Part shown: positions 13,886 through 21,848 of the stretch, one piece after another | Numbering within the stretch: position 1 is the first letter of the stretch | How the letters are laid out: each line of letters begins with the position of its first letter | Virus record (IMG/VR): IMGVR_UViG_3300014913_000030 | Span: 1-39,802 of that record | Direction: 5' to 3' (one strand) | Origin: a virus | DNA: 39,802 bases | Notes under the pieces: model-generated | What the model was told of the DNA's origin: nothing | Seen by the model: the letters and a program-made list of their open reading frames with translations, nothing else | Database searches by the model: none | Translations under genes and position numbers: made by a program

Positions 13886-13910
13886 TTCCGACTGTTCACC
13901 CTGTTAAGGT
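13882..13910 (+). promoter_or_regulatory. Sigma70-like promoter
   Basis: TTGATT (13882-13887), 17-nt spacer, TAAGGT (13905-13910). The -35 overlaps the stop codon of the Rmf-like gene. Downstream lies a leader with AAAGGAGG that recurs before the MT-A70 gene. This is one member of a recurrent promoter set in the window. Confidence 0.65.
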
Positions 13911-13915
13911 TGGGG

Positions 13916-13937
13916 CCACCAGTTAAAGGAGGCAACA
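13916..13937 (+). repeat. 22-nt leader/RBS repeat, copy 1
   Basis: The bases 13916-13937 (CCACCAGTTAAAGGAGG and five more) are identical to 27471-27492. A shorter form with one A fewer (CCAGTTAAGGAGGCAA) occurs at 24258-24273. All stand directly before a start codon and two of the three follow a TTGAYY/TTGCGC promoter. The block includes a strong ribosome-binding site and GTTAA. Confidence 0.8.
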
Positions 13938-13941
13938 ACCA

Positions 13942-14115
13942 ATGGCGGAAGTAGAGATCCCGATTCGGGTTCAGTGCGACAACTGCAACAGTGACATTGA
14001 CGGAAACTGGTTGCGCGGGGTGCTGTATATAGAACCGTGTGACAAGTGCCGGGACGAGGCCAAGGGGGAAGGGTATCAAGAGGGATACGACCAGGCCGAA
14101 CAGGACAACGGTTAA
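13942..14115 (+). CDS. Short zinc-ribbon protein
   Basis: 57 residues from ATG 13942, directly after the AAAGGAGG leader. Begins MAEVEIPIRVQCDNC. Two Cys pairs (CDNC and CDKC, 24 residues apart) form a minimal ribbon, followed by an acidic helix rich in Gly/Tyr/Glu. First gene after the 13882 promoter. Function unknown. Confidence 0.75.
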   Translation: MAEVEIPIRVQCDNCNSDIDGNWLRGVLYIEPCDKCRDEAKGEGYQEGYDQAEQDNG

Positions 14116-14129
14116 GGGAGGCAACAACT

Positions 14130-14879
14130 ATGGCCGATTCGCAAAAGGATAGCACCAAGATCGAGATCACGGATCGTGGCAAGGAAATCCTGCCCGAACC
14201 CACACGGTTGAGTGGGCATTCCGTCAAGGACGTTGTTAGGGAGGCTCTCTCTGGTGGCGTGATGGGTGGGCCACACTGTGCGTGTAACCGCGTGAAGTAT
14301 TCATCAGTTCCCAGTACAGTCGGATCCGCACGGCGGGATCGCTGGGTGTGCGAGGACTGCGGGGCTGAGTTTGTCCGCCAGGAACGCCTGGACCGATCGG
14401 AGGAACTGCGGGTGAGCACAGCCACGCACCTGTCCAACACCCAGGGCGATCGAATGGAAGTACAGCGGAGGCTGTACGCCTTGGCCGATCTGATCCTGGA
14501 CCGTGACGATCCGCACCGCGTGATCCTCACAGCCCTGGGGATCGTGGTGGACATGGACGGTGATCAGCATTGCGCCAAGCTGTCCACGTTCCAGAATCCC
14601 ATGGAAAGCCCGATCGGATACGGGCCAAGTTCCATGGAGGCGGTGGTGGACATGATCAAGGGCATGGACCTGGGCCACTATGTCCTGGCCCAGATAGGGA
14701 TCACCGTGTTCAAGGATCCGCCGGACAGTGGCACCTGGGTGGCTGGGATCTCGAATCATCCTGATGGCAAGGACGTGGTGCCCATGGGGAACGGGGACAC
14801 GCCCATGGATGCGGTGCGGGCCCTCATGGCTGAACTGGTGGCGTGTGCCGATCGTGACGGATGGGGGAACCACCCATGA
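14130..14879 (+). CDS. Protein with Cys4 ribbon and two HicB-like repeat units
   Basis: 249 residues from ATG 14130, preceded by GGGAGGCAACAA. A Cys4 ribbon (Cys50, Cys52, Cys74, Cys77) is followed by two related units, ~118-180 and ~184-240. Each has a strand LGI or IGI-V, a variable hairpin (GTWVAGI in unit 2), GYG or GNG with a nearby SSMEAV or TPMDAV, and a closing helix. The pattern (strand, GTW.A, GxGdTPmeAv, helix) resembles the HicB antitoxin fold. The next gene has two more copies. Function unknown; the fold assignment is inference. Confidence 0.65.
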   Translation: MADSQKDSTKIEITDRGKEILPEPTRLSGHSVKDVVREALSGGVMGGPHCACNRVKYSSVPSTVGSARRDRWVCEDCGAEFVRQERLDRSEELRVSTATHLSNTQGDRMEVQRRLYALADLILDRDDPHRVILTALGIVVDMDGDQHCAKLSTFQNPMESPIGYGPSSMEAVVDMIKGMDLGHYVLAQIGITVFKDPPDSGTWVAGISNHPDGKDVVPMGNGDTPMDAVRALMAELVACADRDGWGNHP

Positions 14880-16363
14880 GCCATGATGTAAAGACACCTG
14901 AACAGGCCCTGGAGGCGTTGCGGTGGCACTCACAGGCTGGCCCACCGGGATCAGCACGGACGATCACCCCGGCCGGGATCGAAACGCTGGGGGTGTGTGC
15001 GGACGTGCTGGCCAAGGTGGTGGAGGAAAACAAGGCACTCCAGGGCACCACGTACTGTGCATTCTGTGGTGAGCGGTTCCCGCTGGATGGCACGGCGGCC
15101 ACGGCGGTGGCCGAACATATCAAGACGTGTCCCAAACATCCCATGCGGGAGGTGGAAGCGGACCGGAATCGCCTGGACAGCATAGCCACGCGCCAGTCCG
15201 TGGAACTGCGGGAGGCCGAACACGCCACCAGGCTGGAACGTGAAAAACTCCACAAGCTGGCGGACCTGATCCTGGAGGGTGACAAGGTATTGCCCCTCCT
15301 CCGGTCCGTGGGGATCCAGGTCAAGTCGGAGGGGGAGGGGACGTGGTGCGCCACGTATCACAACACGTTCAAGGATCCCCAGGCCAGCGCGATCGGGTAC
15401 GGGGACACACCCATGGAAGCGGCGGACGTGTTGCTGTGCCAGCTTGCGCGGGTGGACCTGGACGCACGGGCGGTGTCATGCCTGTGGCGTGAGTGGGCCA
15501 GCAACGATCACCAGTTCCCGGATCCTGAACTGATCGATTCCATGTCATGCCTGGGGATCGTGGTGGACAAGGGCCTGGGGCTGTGCGACGAGGCAACGGA
15601 CTGGGGTGATCCGGATCCTGATCCCGATCCCGATCAGTCCCCTGTCCACACGCTTGACTCGCTTGCCCATGAGGCCATGCGGGTGGCGGACCTCCTGGGG
15701 ATCACGGTGGCGCGGAAGTTGCCGCCGAATGATGGTACATGGGCGGCCACCATGCCCGGATTCGACCTGGACGGGGAAGGCAACCTGATCCCGATAGGAC
15801 AGGGCCCCACGGCTATGTGCGCTGTCCAGGCCCTGGTGGGTGAACTGGTGAGGCGGGCGCGTGGTGGCACTGTGCCGTCCGCTGTGGATCGCATACGTGC
15901 GGACGTGGCCAGGATGTACGAAAACCTGGGGCGGTCCACTGGGGACACGGAGGACAGCGTGGCGCGTTCGGTGCTGGCCCAGGTGTTGGACGTGATCGAC
16001 GGAAGCAAGCCCGGGAAGTACCGGGAGGTGGAGGGTATCCTGGAGCGGTCCTGGCGGGTGGGGCCTGGTGATGGTGGCATATCATCCGGGGCGTACGTGT
16101 CCAACGTGACGTTGAAGGATCATCACCAGGAGGGGGACGTGGGCAAGCGTGTGATCGTGCTGGTGCCCCTGGAGGATCCCGTCGAGGGTGAGCCCAGGAC
16201 GTGTGGCAACTGCGGGTTGCCGGACAAGGACCGGATCCACAGCGGGGCGCGGTGCTACACGGAAGGGGCCACGCTGGACACGGAGCCCGGGTGTGACCTG
16301 TGGGAACCGAAACCGGAGGCGTACCCGGAGGAGGGCAGGTTCGATCGCGGGTGCGAGGGGTGA
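14876..16363 (+). CDS. Large paralogue with zinc finger and two HicB-like repeat units
   Basis: 495 residues, ATGA overlap. Order: helical start; CxxC...HxxxC finger (Cys61, Cys64, His81, Cys85); coiled helix (~95-125); repeat unit 1 (~128-192, GTWCATY, GYGDTPMEAA); Asp/Pro-rich linker with DPDPDPDP (~245-253); repeat unit 2 (~268-328, GTWAATMPGF, GQGPTAMCAV); helical region; and a C-terminal Cys cluster (CGNCG..RCY..GCDLW). The repeats match those of the preceding gene, so the two arose by duplication. The MPGF segment is where HicB proteins have their D-x-PG signature. No HicA toxin is seen beside it. Confidence 0.7.
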   Translation: MSHDVKTPEQALEALRWHSQAGPPGSARTITPAGIETLGVCADVLAKVVEENKALQGTTYCAFCGERFPLDGTAATAVAEHIKTCPKHPMREVEADRNRLDSIATRQSVELREAEHATRLEREKLHKLADLILEGDKVLPLLRSVGIQVKSEGEGTWCATYHNTFKDPQASAIGYGDTPMEAADVLLCQLARVDLDARAVSCLWREWASNDHQFPDPELIDSMSCLGIVVDKGLGLCDEATDWGDPDPDPDPDQSPVHTLDSLAHEAMRVADLLGITVARKLPPNDGTWAATMPGFDLDGEGNLIPIGQGPTAMCAVQALVGELVRRARGGTVPSAVDRIRADVARMYENLGRSTGDTEDSVARSVLAQVLDVIDGSKPGKYREVEGILERSWRVGPGDGGISSGAYVSNVTLKDHHQEGDVGKRVIVLVPLEDPVEGEPRTCGNCGLPDKDRIHSGARCYTEGATLDTEPGCDLWEPKPEAYPEEGRFDRGCEG

Positions 16364-16367
16364 CGGC

Positions 16368-16721
16368 ATGAACAGCAAGGCACAGCACATCCCGGCCACC
16401 AGTTCCGTGAACGCCCTGGACGCGGTGGAGGCGATCCATGACGCGATCGCCCTCTTACAACGGAGATGCGCGGATCTTTACAAACGGAACGATCGGGCCG
16501 TCCAGGCGGGGAATAGAAATGAGGTGGTGGCCCTGTGGACTAGGATCACCAAGTGCAACAAAAAGATCGAGGCGCACACGTTCCTCCTGGAACGCATCAC
16601 GGATCCGTGTCCCACCTGTGAGGGCACAGGCGTGGCCGTGGGTGAAAAGGACAGCAAGCCCTGGACGGGGAAGTGTCCCAAGTGCGGGGGGACGGGACGT
16701 GCCAAGGACGTGAAGCCGTGA
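16368..16721 (+). CDS. DnaJ-type zinc-finger protein
   Basis: 117 residues from ATG 16368. An N-terminal helical hairpin (~15-75) is followed by two CxxCxGxG units: CPTCEGTG (81-88) and CPKCGGTG (103-110). This is half of the DnaJ cysteine-rich domain, one zinc site. No J domain is present. Such stand-alone fingers usually mediate protein contacts; the partner is unknown. Confidence 0.75.
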   Translation: MNSKAQHIPATSSVNALDAVEAIHDAIALLQRRCADLYKRNDRAVQAGNRNEVVALWTRITKCNKKIEAHTFLLERITDPCPTCEGTGVAVGEKDSKPWTGKCPKCGGTGRAKDVKP

Positions 16722-16921
16722 GCGTGGATCGGTGGGCGCGGAGGCCGGGTGAGTCCCAGGCGGACTGGGAGGCACGGTGGCACCAACAGATGGCGGAGGA
16801 CCGTGCGAGGCGTGAAGCTGATCCGCGGTACTGCCGTGACGATCCCATGGACCCCGTGGTGGAACCGCCGGACCTGGGTGACCTTGCGGACGCTGCGGAC
16901 GCCATGATGGAGGGGGACTGA
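16718..16921 (+). CDS. Small acidic hypothetical protein
   Basis: 67 residues from GTG 16718 (GTGA overlap). A Trp/Arg-rich helical first half and a very acidic C-terminus (PPDLGDLADAADAMMEGD). No recognised family. The stop shares a base with the next ATG. Confidence 0.55.
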   Translation: MSVDRWARRPGESQADWEARWHQQMAEDRARREADPRYCRDDPMDPVVEPPDLGDLADAADAMMEGD

Positions 16922-17205
16922 TGAAACTGCCGATCACATGGTCCGTGACTGCAATGTGTCCCACGTGTGGGCTCCCGGTGTGGGTGACCATGAGCGGGGC
17001 GGAGGACGGCAACAACTGGGGCCAGCCTGGTGGGGTGGTGACGTGTTCCTGTGGGTGGTCTGGTCACGTCCAGGTGGAATCCCACCATGAGGAGGGGGAC
17101 ATCCTGGCCGGGGAAGGGACGGGCACGATCAGGTACACGGCCCGGACGGTGGACCCGGTGGCGGACCCCCCGCCTCCTCCGGACACGTTCAGCGGTGGTG
17201 GCTGA
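16921..17205 (+). CDS. Zinc-ribbon protein
   Basis: 94 residues. Cys13-Cys16 (CPTCG) and Cys42-Cys44 (CSCGWSG) form a ribbon in the N-terminal half. The C-terminus is Pro/Gly-rich (PPPPPDTF). Function unknown. Confidence 0.65.
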   Translation: MKLPITWSVTAMCPTCGLPVWVTMSGAEDGNNWGQPGGVVTCSCGWSGHVQVESHHEEGDILAGEGTGTIRYTARTVDPVADPPPPPDTFSGGG

Positions 17206-17357
17206 TGGACGCCAGCGTGTGGAACGATCCGGCGGTGTCCCGTGCGGTGCATGAAACCCTCCTGGCCTGGATCCTGATGGCCCAGTTTGTGCTGGTGCCC
17301 ATGTACATCGAAGTGGGGCGGGAATTGTGGAAGGCGTGGAGGCACCGTGCCAGGTAG
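17205..17357 (+). CDS. Small single-pass membrane protein
   Basis: 50 residues from ATG 17205, sharing one base with the upstream stop. One hydrophobic segment (LLAWILMAQFVLVPMYI) and a basic tail (WKAWRHRAR), which predicts the C-terminus in the cytoplasm. The TAG overlaps the next gene by 11 nt. Function unknown. Confidence 0.6.
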   Translation: MDASVWNDPAVSRAVHETLLAWILMAQFVLVPMYIEVGRELWKAWRHRAR

Positions 17358-17721
17358 CAACGCGGGCACAGGCCAGCCCCTGACCTTGCGGTGCTACAAG
17401 TGCAAGGTCCACAGGCTGGGATCGATCCACGCCCGTGAGAGTGGGGACACCCGGTACCGTCACGGCACCAACCTGGTGGCCACTGGGAAGGTGCGGAAGC
17501 TGTGGGGCAAGGACAAAACCCACGGGGGTGTCCGGCTGATGGGATTCAAAGCCCAGTACAGGTGTGAGGACTGCGGGCACGTGGGGTGGTCCCGCCACTG
17601 TGACATGGCGCGGAGGTTGAAGCGGGCCGGGTTCAAGGTGTTGTTGAAGTGGGGCACGGAGGTGGGCGTCGAGTTTCCGGACGGGTCCGTGTTCGATGCG
17701 TCGATCGAGGAGGGGACATGA
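17347..17721 (+). CDS. Zinc-ribbon protein
   Basis: 124 residues from GTG 17347 with TGGAGG upstream. Cys16-Cys19 (CYKC) and Cys73-Cys76 (CEDCGH) hold a ribbon with a long basic insertion between the pairs. The C-terminus is a strand/turn segment (VGVEFPDGSVF). ATGA overlap with the membrane protein downstream. Function unknown. Confidence 0.65.
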   Translation: MPGSNAGTGQPLTLRCYKCKVHRLGSIHARESGDTRYRHGTNLVATGKVRKLWGKDKTHGGVRLMGFKAQYRCEDCGHVGWSRHCDMARRLKRAGFKVLLKWGTEVGVEFPDGSVFDASIEEGT

Positions 17722-18053
17722 AACGGTGGGACAAGCGGGACTGGTGGATCTTCATTCTGGTGTGTGTGGTGGGGTTCCTCCTGGTGGGCAACGTGATCAT
17801 GGACAGCAACCGGATCGCGTACCTCCAGGACCGTGTGGAATCCCTGGAGGCGGAAGCAACGGACAGGGACGGGTGGACCATGCGTGAGCGTGTGGAATCC
17901 CTGGAGGCGCGGTCCATGCGGATCGAGGAACGGATCCTGGAGGAGGAGGAGGTCCGCATGGAGGACGTGGGGGCTTGCTGGGAAGCGGTCAACGATCTGG
18001 AACGCCACGTGGGCGCACCCATCACGCTGTCACCTGGGGAACACGGGCCCTGA
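17718..18053 (+). CDS. Membrane-anchored coiled-coil protein
   Basis: 111 residues from ATG 17718. Cytoplasmic basic start (MKRWDKRDW), one membrane segment (~10-27), then a long coiled coil in which the heptad RVESLEA occurs twice (21-nt DNA repeat). The C-terminus is soluble. The architecture is like an inner-membrane spanin, but a matching outer lipoprotein is not adjacent. Scaffold or tether are equally possible. Confidence 0.65.
   Translation: MKRWDKRDWWIFILVCVVGFLLVGNVIMDSNRIAYLQDRVESLEAEATDRDGWTMRERVESLEARSMRIEERILEEEEVRMEDVGACWEAVNDLERHVGAPITLSPGEHGP
17832..17909 (+). repeat. 21-nt direct repeat encoding a coiled-coil heptad
   Basis: Bases 17832-17852 and 17889-17909 are identical (CGTGTGGAATCCCTGGAGG plus two bases) and in frame, coding RVESLEA twice at a distance of 57 nt (19 codons). 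It looks like an internal duplication that lengthened the coiled coil. Confidence 0.8.
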
Positions 18054-18871
18054 TGGACCACGATCAGTTGAAGGCGCGGATCGCCCAGCGGTTCATTGAC
18101 GCTGGGTGGTGTCCTGCACTCACGGAGGTGGACGTGGGGGACATCGGGGGCGTGGTGCCCACCCACCTGGAACACCACGTGAAAGCTGGCTGGGATTCGG
18201 GGACGGTGTGCGACAGGTACGGAGCCCGGCGGTGGAACGCGGACGTGGCGGGCACAGTGCCCGTGGTGCCGTCCAGGTTCGATCGCATGGGGCTGGCCAC
18301 CAGGTACCAGGAGGCCCGGACAAAATCCGGTGGGCGTCCACTCACGTGGCTGGTGGAGGTGAAGGTGGGGCGCGGTGATTTCCTGGGCGATCGGAAATTC
18401 ACCGCACCGCCCCGGGCTCACCTCCAGTTCCTGGCGTACCCCAAGGGCCTGGTGAAGCTGGAGGAGGTACCGGACGGGTGGGTGGGCCTGGAGGTGTGCG
18501 GGAAGGTGATCCGCAAGCGGACGCACCGTGCCAAGGTCCACCTGGTGAGCAATGACCAGGAGGCCAGGTTCCACGCCAAGCTGGCCCACCTCCTGTGGCA
18601 CCGTGAGTGGCGGGGCGTGGAGGCGGACCTGGAGGCCCAGGCCAGGAAAGATCGGAGGGCCGTGGAACATGACGCCCGGAGGGTGGGGGATATCATCATG
18701 GCCGTGGCTGAGTACATGGACCCCAAGGGCATGAGGGTGTACAGGCCACACGCCAGCCTGGTGGACGCATTGAAGGCGCACCGGATCAACCGGACGGTGC
18801 CCCGGTACTTGCTGGATCAGATCGAGCGGTTGCACAGCATACGGTCCGCTGGTACAACGGATCGTGGATAG
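18053..18871 (+). CDS. PD-(D/E)XK nuclease-like protein (MmcB-like)
   Basis: 272 residues from ATG 18053. A strand TEVDVG (~24-29) and the core strand WLVEVKVGRGDFLGDRKF (Glu102, Lys104) give an E-x-K motif followed by a D-F-x-x-D-R-K segment, as in the MmcB/VRR-like branch of PD-(D/E)XK nucleases. The next strand, LQFLAYPKGLV, and then GWVGLEVCG complete the fold. Known members act in DNA repair or degradation; no specific substrate is visible here. The C-terminal ~110 residues are helical and basic. Confidence 0.7.
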   Translation: MDHDQLKARIAQRFIDAGWCPALTEVDVGDIGGVVPTHLEHHVKAGWDSGTVCDRYGARRWNADVAGTVPVVPSRFDRMGLATRYQEARTKSGGRPLTWLVEVKVGRGDFLGDRKFTAPPRAHLQFLAYPKGLVKLEEVPDGWVGLEVCGKVIRKRTHRAKVHLVSNDQEARFHAKLAHLLWHREWRGVEADLEAQARKDRRAVEHDARRVGDIIMAVAEYMDPKGMRVYRPHASLVDALKAHRINRTVPRYLLDQIERLHSIRSAGTTDRG

Positions 18872-18914
18872 CGTGGACGCAACACCATGAACACCAAGCA
18901 ACACGGAGGATCCC

Positions 18915-19154
18915 ATGGGTGAGGAAAAAATCAGTGAAGTGATCAAGGACAAGGAGGCCCAGGTCAAGGAGGCCAGCAAGGCGCACCGCAAGGCCGCCCA
19001 GGCTTTCAAGGACGGCAAGGGCACCATGGACCGCGTGGCCACCGCCCACCGCCGCCTGGCCCGGATCACGGGTGAGGCCACGGACGCGGTGAACCGCTGG
19101 ACCAGTGAGATCATGGCCAACCACCCTGAACTGATCGAGGACGGCGGGAAGTAG
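18915..19154 (+). CDS. Small helical hypothetical protein
   Basis: 79 residues from ATG 18915 with CGGAGG upstream, in a 43-nt gap after the nuclease gene. It is one or two long charged helices (Lys/Ala/Glu-rich) with no Cys. It could be a structural or DNA-associated small protein. Last gene before the tRNA-containing gap. Confidence 0.6.
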   Translation: MGEEKISEVIKDKEAQVKEASKAHRKAAQAFKDGKGTMDRVATAHRRLARITGEATDAVNRWTSEIMANHPELIEDGGK

Positions 19155-19371
19155 TCCGGAGGGCTGATGTCCCACGGGCTTGCCCCAGTCGATCCCCTTT
19201 GCCTTTACACGCGGATCCCCGGTCCAGTTTCGGACACCAACGGGGCCGTGTTAGAGGTCACGCCCCTCCGCCACATCCAGGGGCGTGGATGTACACCACA
19301 TGATGAACATACACGGGAAGTGGTCCCACCTCCTGGATCGCTTTAACACGTCCTGGCGGATACATCCCCAT
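19155..19371. other. Non-coding region with two hairpins
   Basis: No gene is visible between 19155 and the tRNA. Two foldable elements occur. At 19217-19245, CCCCG pairs with CGGGG around an inner stem GTCC/GGAC with a 6-nt loop. At 19261-19285, CGCCCCT pairs with AGGGGCG around an 11-nt loop. Neither is followed by a T run, so neither is a standard terminator. A weak promoter-like TTGCCC-18-TTTACA lies at about 19180-19209. The region may be a transcription boundary or an untranslated RNA. Confidence 0.4.
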
Positions 19372-19444
19372 GGGGTCATGGCGCAATTGGTAGCGCACCG
19401 GGTTTTGGTTCCGGTGGTTGCAAGTTCAAGTCTTGCTGGCCCTT
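19372..19444 (+). tRNA. tRNA-Gln (anticodon TTG)
   Basis: A full cloverleaf: acceptor GGGGTCA/TGGCCCT (G:T at the first pair and one internal T:G), D stem GCGC/GCGC, anticodon stem CCGGG/TCCGG with loop TTTTGGT (anticodon TTG), T arm GCAAG-TTCAAGT-CTTGC, discriminator T. CCA is not encoded. It reads CAA codons. It lies between an unassigned gap and the HNH/TerL pair. Confidence 0.9.
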
Positions 19445-19493
19445 CCGGATTCGATAATTGGCAACCTTGTCAAATCCTGATAGCCTTCGATCG

Positions 19494-19910
19494 ATGCCAG
19501 CCAGGAAAAAGACCTGTACGGGGTGCGGCGAGTCCAAGCCCCTGTCCGCGTACAACCGGAAGGGGAAGGGCCACCAGGCCACGTGCCGGGAATGCAACAA
19601 GGCATATCTGAAACAGCATTACGCCAACAACCGGGATTACTACAGGGGCAAGGCCGCCAAGTACCGTGGACTGTTCCGCACCAAGATCGCTGAGTACAAG
19701 GCGGCCAAGGGCTGTGATCGATGCGAGGAGGATCACCCCTCTTGCCTGGAGTTCCACCATGCGAATGGACGCAAGGAGGGGAACGTGTCCAGGATGATCG
19801 ACCGTGGAAGCCAGGCCACGGTGTGGGCGGAAATTAAAAAGTGCGTGGTGCTGTGTTCCAATTGCCACAGGAAATTGCACTGGGACGCACACCGGGCGGA
19901 GGCCCTGTGA
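19494..19910 (+). CDS. HNH endonuclease next to terminase
   Basis: 138 residues from ATG 19494. An N-terminal Cys4 finger (Cys8, Cys11, Cys31, Cys34) is followed by basic helices and then the HNH site: CDRC (74-77), LEFHHANG (His88-His89), VVLCSNCHRKLHW (Cys121, Cys124, His125, His129). In many HK97-type phages an HNH protein encoded next to TerL is needed for packaging-related DNA cleavage. The GTGA overlap with TerL supports that role. A homing origin is possible because a tRNA lies just upstream. Confidence 0.85.
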   Translation: MPARKKTCTGCGESKPLSAYNRKGKGHQATCRECNKAYLKQHYANNRDYYRGKAAKYRGLFRTKIAEYKAAKGCDRCEEDHPSCLEFHHANGRKEGNVSRMIDRGSQATVWAEIKKCVVLCSNCHRKLHWDAHRAEAL

Positions 19911-21394
19911 GCACCAGCACCGATCCCAGCGTGGCCCGTGCCATGCGAATGATCCGCGCCCGCAAGGAGGCCCTCCGTATCAAGGCACAGGGGGACGCCT
20001 CCGTGATGGTGGAGGAAACCCTCCGGGATGAATCGGGCCAGTCACTGATCCAGGCTGGGTTCCACCGTGAGTGGCAAACCAACCTGGACGCCCACGATCG
20101 CCTGGTGCTGTTCGCACCCGTGGAACATGGGAAAACGATCCAGGTGATGGTGGGGCGGACCCTGTATGAACTGGGCACCAGGTTAGAGCGTGGCGAGTAC
20201 CCACGGATCCTCCTGGTGGGGCGCACACAGAAACAGGCATCCAAGCCCCTGGGCACCGTGCAAGCTCACATCGAACGGAACACGGACCTCCACCGCGTGT
20301 TCCCCCACCTGGTGCGTGAGCGTTTCGACAGGTGGACTACCTCGCACATCAGGTACCGTCCGACACGTCCCACCACCGCCAAGGATTTCACGGTGGAGGC
20401 CGTGGGTATCGGTGGGGCCGTCATGGGCGGGCGCTATGACGTGGCGATCCTGGACGACGTGCTGGACCTGGAAAACACGTGGACCCCGGATCAGCGGTCC
20501 AAGCTGATCGAGTGGTTCGATTCAACGATCCCTGGGCGCATTGTCGAGGGCGGATCGATCTGGATCATCGGGACCGCGTGGCACCCTGGTGACCTCATGC
20601 ACCAGATCGGCAAGCGTGGGGGATACGTCACCAGGCGGTACCCGGCTGAGATCCCAGGACGTGGCAAGAAAAAGGCCACCACGCTGTGGCCGTCGAGGTG
20701 GTCCCCTGAACGGTTGAAGGCACGGCGGCAGGAACTGACCCCGTACAGGTACGCCCAGCAAATGCTGTGCAAGGCCGTGAGTGATGAAACCTCCAGGTTC
20801 AACTTGGAATGGTTCACCCGGTGTATCAAACAGGGACAGGGCCTCCCCTTCCCCGCACCGCATGGGATGGAGGTCACGGTCACGGGCGTGGACCTGGGGG
20901 TGAAGCGGAAGGCCACCAACGATGAAACCGCCATGGTCACGTCCGGGGTGGACACGCTCACCCACAAGCGGCGGATCCTCAACATCATTCACGGACGCTG
21001 GCGCAAGCGGGAGATCATCGCACGGGCGGAGGCAATCTATCGCAAGTTCGGCGGGGTGTTCATGGTGGAGGACAACGCTGCCCAGAATTATCTAACCCAG
21101 GATCTTCAAGAGGACACCGCGATCCCCGTGTGGCCGTACCAGACCAGGGGCCCCAGGAAACACGATCCCGTGTTCGGGATCGAAGGGTGGGGCGTCGAGT
21201 TGGAAAACCGCAAGTGGGAATTCCCAGCGGACCGCCGGGGCCGTGTCCACGCTGCGATCCAGTTGCTGATCGATCAGGCCCTGGAATGGAAGCCCACGGA
21301 ACACACCGGGGACGTCCTCATGGCCCTGTACTTGTCCCTGGAGGGTATCCGCCGCCATGAACAGCTTGGCGGTGGCACCATTGGCGTGGGCTGA
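19907..21394 (+). CDS. Terminase large subunit (TerL)
   Basis: 495 residues from GTG 19907, preceded by GGGCGGAGG. The ATPase has a Walker A-like APVEHGKT (70-77) and Walker B AILDD (180-184). Coupling-type segments IIGTAWH (~220-226) follow. The RNase H-like nuclease shows TGVDLG (Asp329), FMVEDN (Glu389/Asp390) and a final TGDVLMAL (Asp469). This motor cuts and pumps DNA into the prohead through the portal. The length is normal for the family. The portal is ~14 kb downstream, an unusually large separation. Confidence 0.92.
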   Translation: MSTSTDPSVARAMRMIRARKEALRIKAQGDASVMVEETLRDESGQSLIQAGFHREWQTNLDAHDRLVLFAPVEHGKTIQVMVGRTLYELGTRLERGEYPRILLVGRTQKQASKPLGTVQAHIERNTDLHRVFPHLVRERFDRWTTSHIRYRPTRPTTAKDFTVEAVGIGGAVMGGRYDVAILDDVLDLENTWTPDQRSKLIEWFDSTIPGRIVEGGSIWIIGTAWHPGDLMHQIGKRGGYVTRRYPAEIPGRGKKKATTLWPSRWSPERLKARRQELTPYRYAQQMLCKAVSDETSRFNLEWFTRCIKQGQGLPFPAPHGMEVTVTGVDLGVKRKATNDETAMVTSGVDTLTHKRRILNIIHGRWRKREIIARAEAIYRKFGGVFMVEDNAAQNYLTQDLQEDTAIPVWPYQTRGPRKHDPVFGIEGWGVELENRKWEFPADRRGRVHAAIQLLIDQALEWKPTEHTGDVLMALYLSLEGIRRHEQLGGGTIGVG

Positions 21395-21403
21395 TCCCGG
21401 GGC

Positions 21404-21432
21404 TTGACCTCACAGTGTTAACCCTGTAAGTT
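21404..21432 (+). promoter_or_regulatory. Sigma70-like promoter
   Basis: TTGACC (21404-21409), 17-nt spacer, TAAGTT (21427-21432), 10 nt after the TerL stop. GTTAA lies in the spacer. It would drive the block of small genes that follows. Confidence 0.65.
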
Positions 21433-21449
21433 TTGGTTTCTTGCCTGTC

Positions 21450-21530
21450 ATGGCCCTGGGTGGTGACGGGATCGCCAATGGTGACGGGAACGCACCACCC
21501 GGGGCATGGGCAAGGGAGGGGGCTGAGTGA
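21450..21530 (+). CDS. Possible very short gene
   Basis: 26 codons from ATG 21450 to TGA 21528-21530 (MALGGDGIANG...). Its stop overlaps the GTG of the next gene (GTGA), as for real neighbours, and the start lies ~11 nt after the expected transcription start. There is no clear ribosome-binding site and the composition is low in complexity. Weak call. Confidence 0.3.
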   Translation: MALGGDGIANGDGNAPPGAWAREGAE

Positions 21531-21712
21531 ACACGGAGGCGCACATGGTTGGGACGGAGGCGGGGGACGTGGTGATGGAACTATCCCTGGTGAACCCGGA
21601 GGCGATCACCTGGGACGTGCTGGACGGTGCGATCATTGGCATGGCCACCAGGGGGCCCGGCAAGCCGGACGTGGCCGTGTATGACCGGGACAAGTGCCTT
21701 TTGGCATACTGA
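21527..21712 (+). CDS. Small hypothetical protein
   Basis: 61 residues from GTG 21527, preceded by AAGGGAGGGGG. Beta-rich with alternating hydrophobics (DVVMELSLVNPEAITWDVL, GAIIGMATRG, DVAVYDRDKCLLAY). No family recognised. One-base overlap with the next gene. Confidence 0.6.
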   Translation: MNTEAHMVGTEAGDVVMELSLVNPEAITWDVLDGAIIGMATRGPGKPDVAVYDRDKCLLAY

Positions 21713-21828
21713 TGGACCAGGGAATGGACAGGGATGCCGCACAGGACTACCTGGGGCACAACGTGGAGGGCGCGTGGGTAGGTGACCACACACCGATCAT
21801 GGTGGAGGTACTTCCCGGCAAACGATAG
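21712..21828 (+). CDS. Very small hypothetical protein
   Basis: 38 residues (begins MDQGMDRDAAQDYLG, ends VLPGKR) from ATG 21712 to TAG 21826-21828. A short helix then a strand (TPIMVEVLPG). Position in the overlapping run and in-frame length support it. Function unknown. Confidence 0.55.
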   Translation: MDQGMDRDAAQDYLGHNVEGAWVGDHTPIMVEVLPGKR

Positions 21829-21848
21829 ACGGAGGCAACATGAGCAAC

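Noticed and set aside
17633-19120. Long open frame on the minus strand (495 codons), and many other long minus-strand frames
   Set aside because: High G+C leaves antisense frames open. These have no ribosome-binding sites or recognisable domains and overlap several clear plus-strand genes.
19261-19285. Rho-independent terminator
   Set aside because: The 7-bp GC stem has an 11-nt loop and no following T run.
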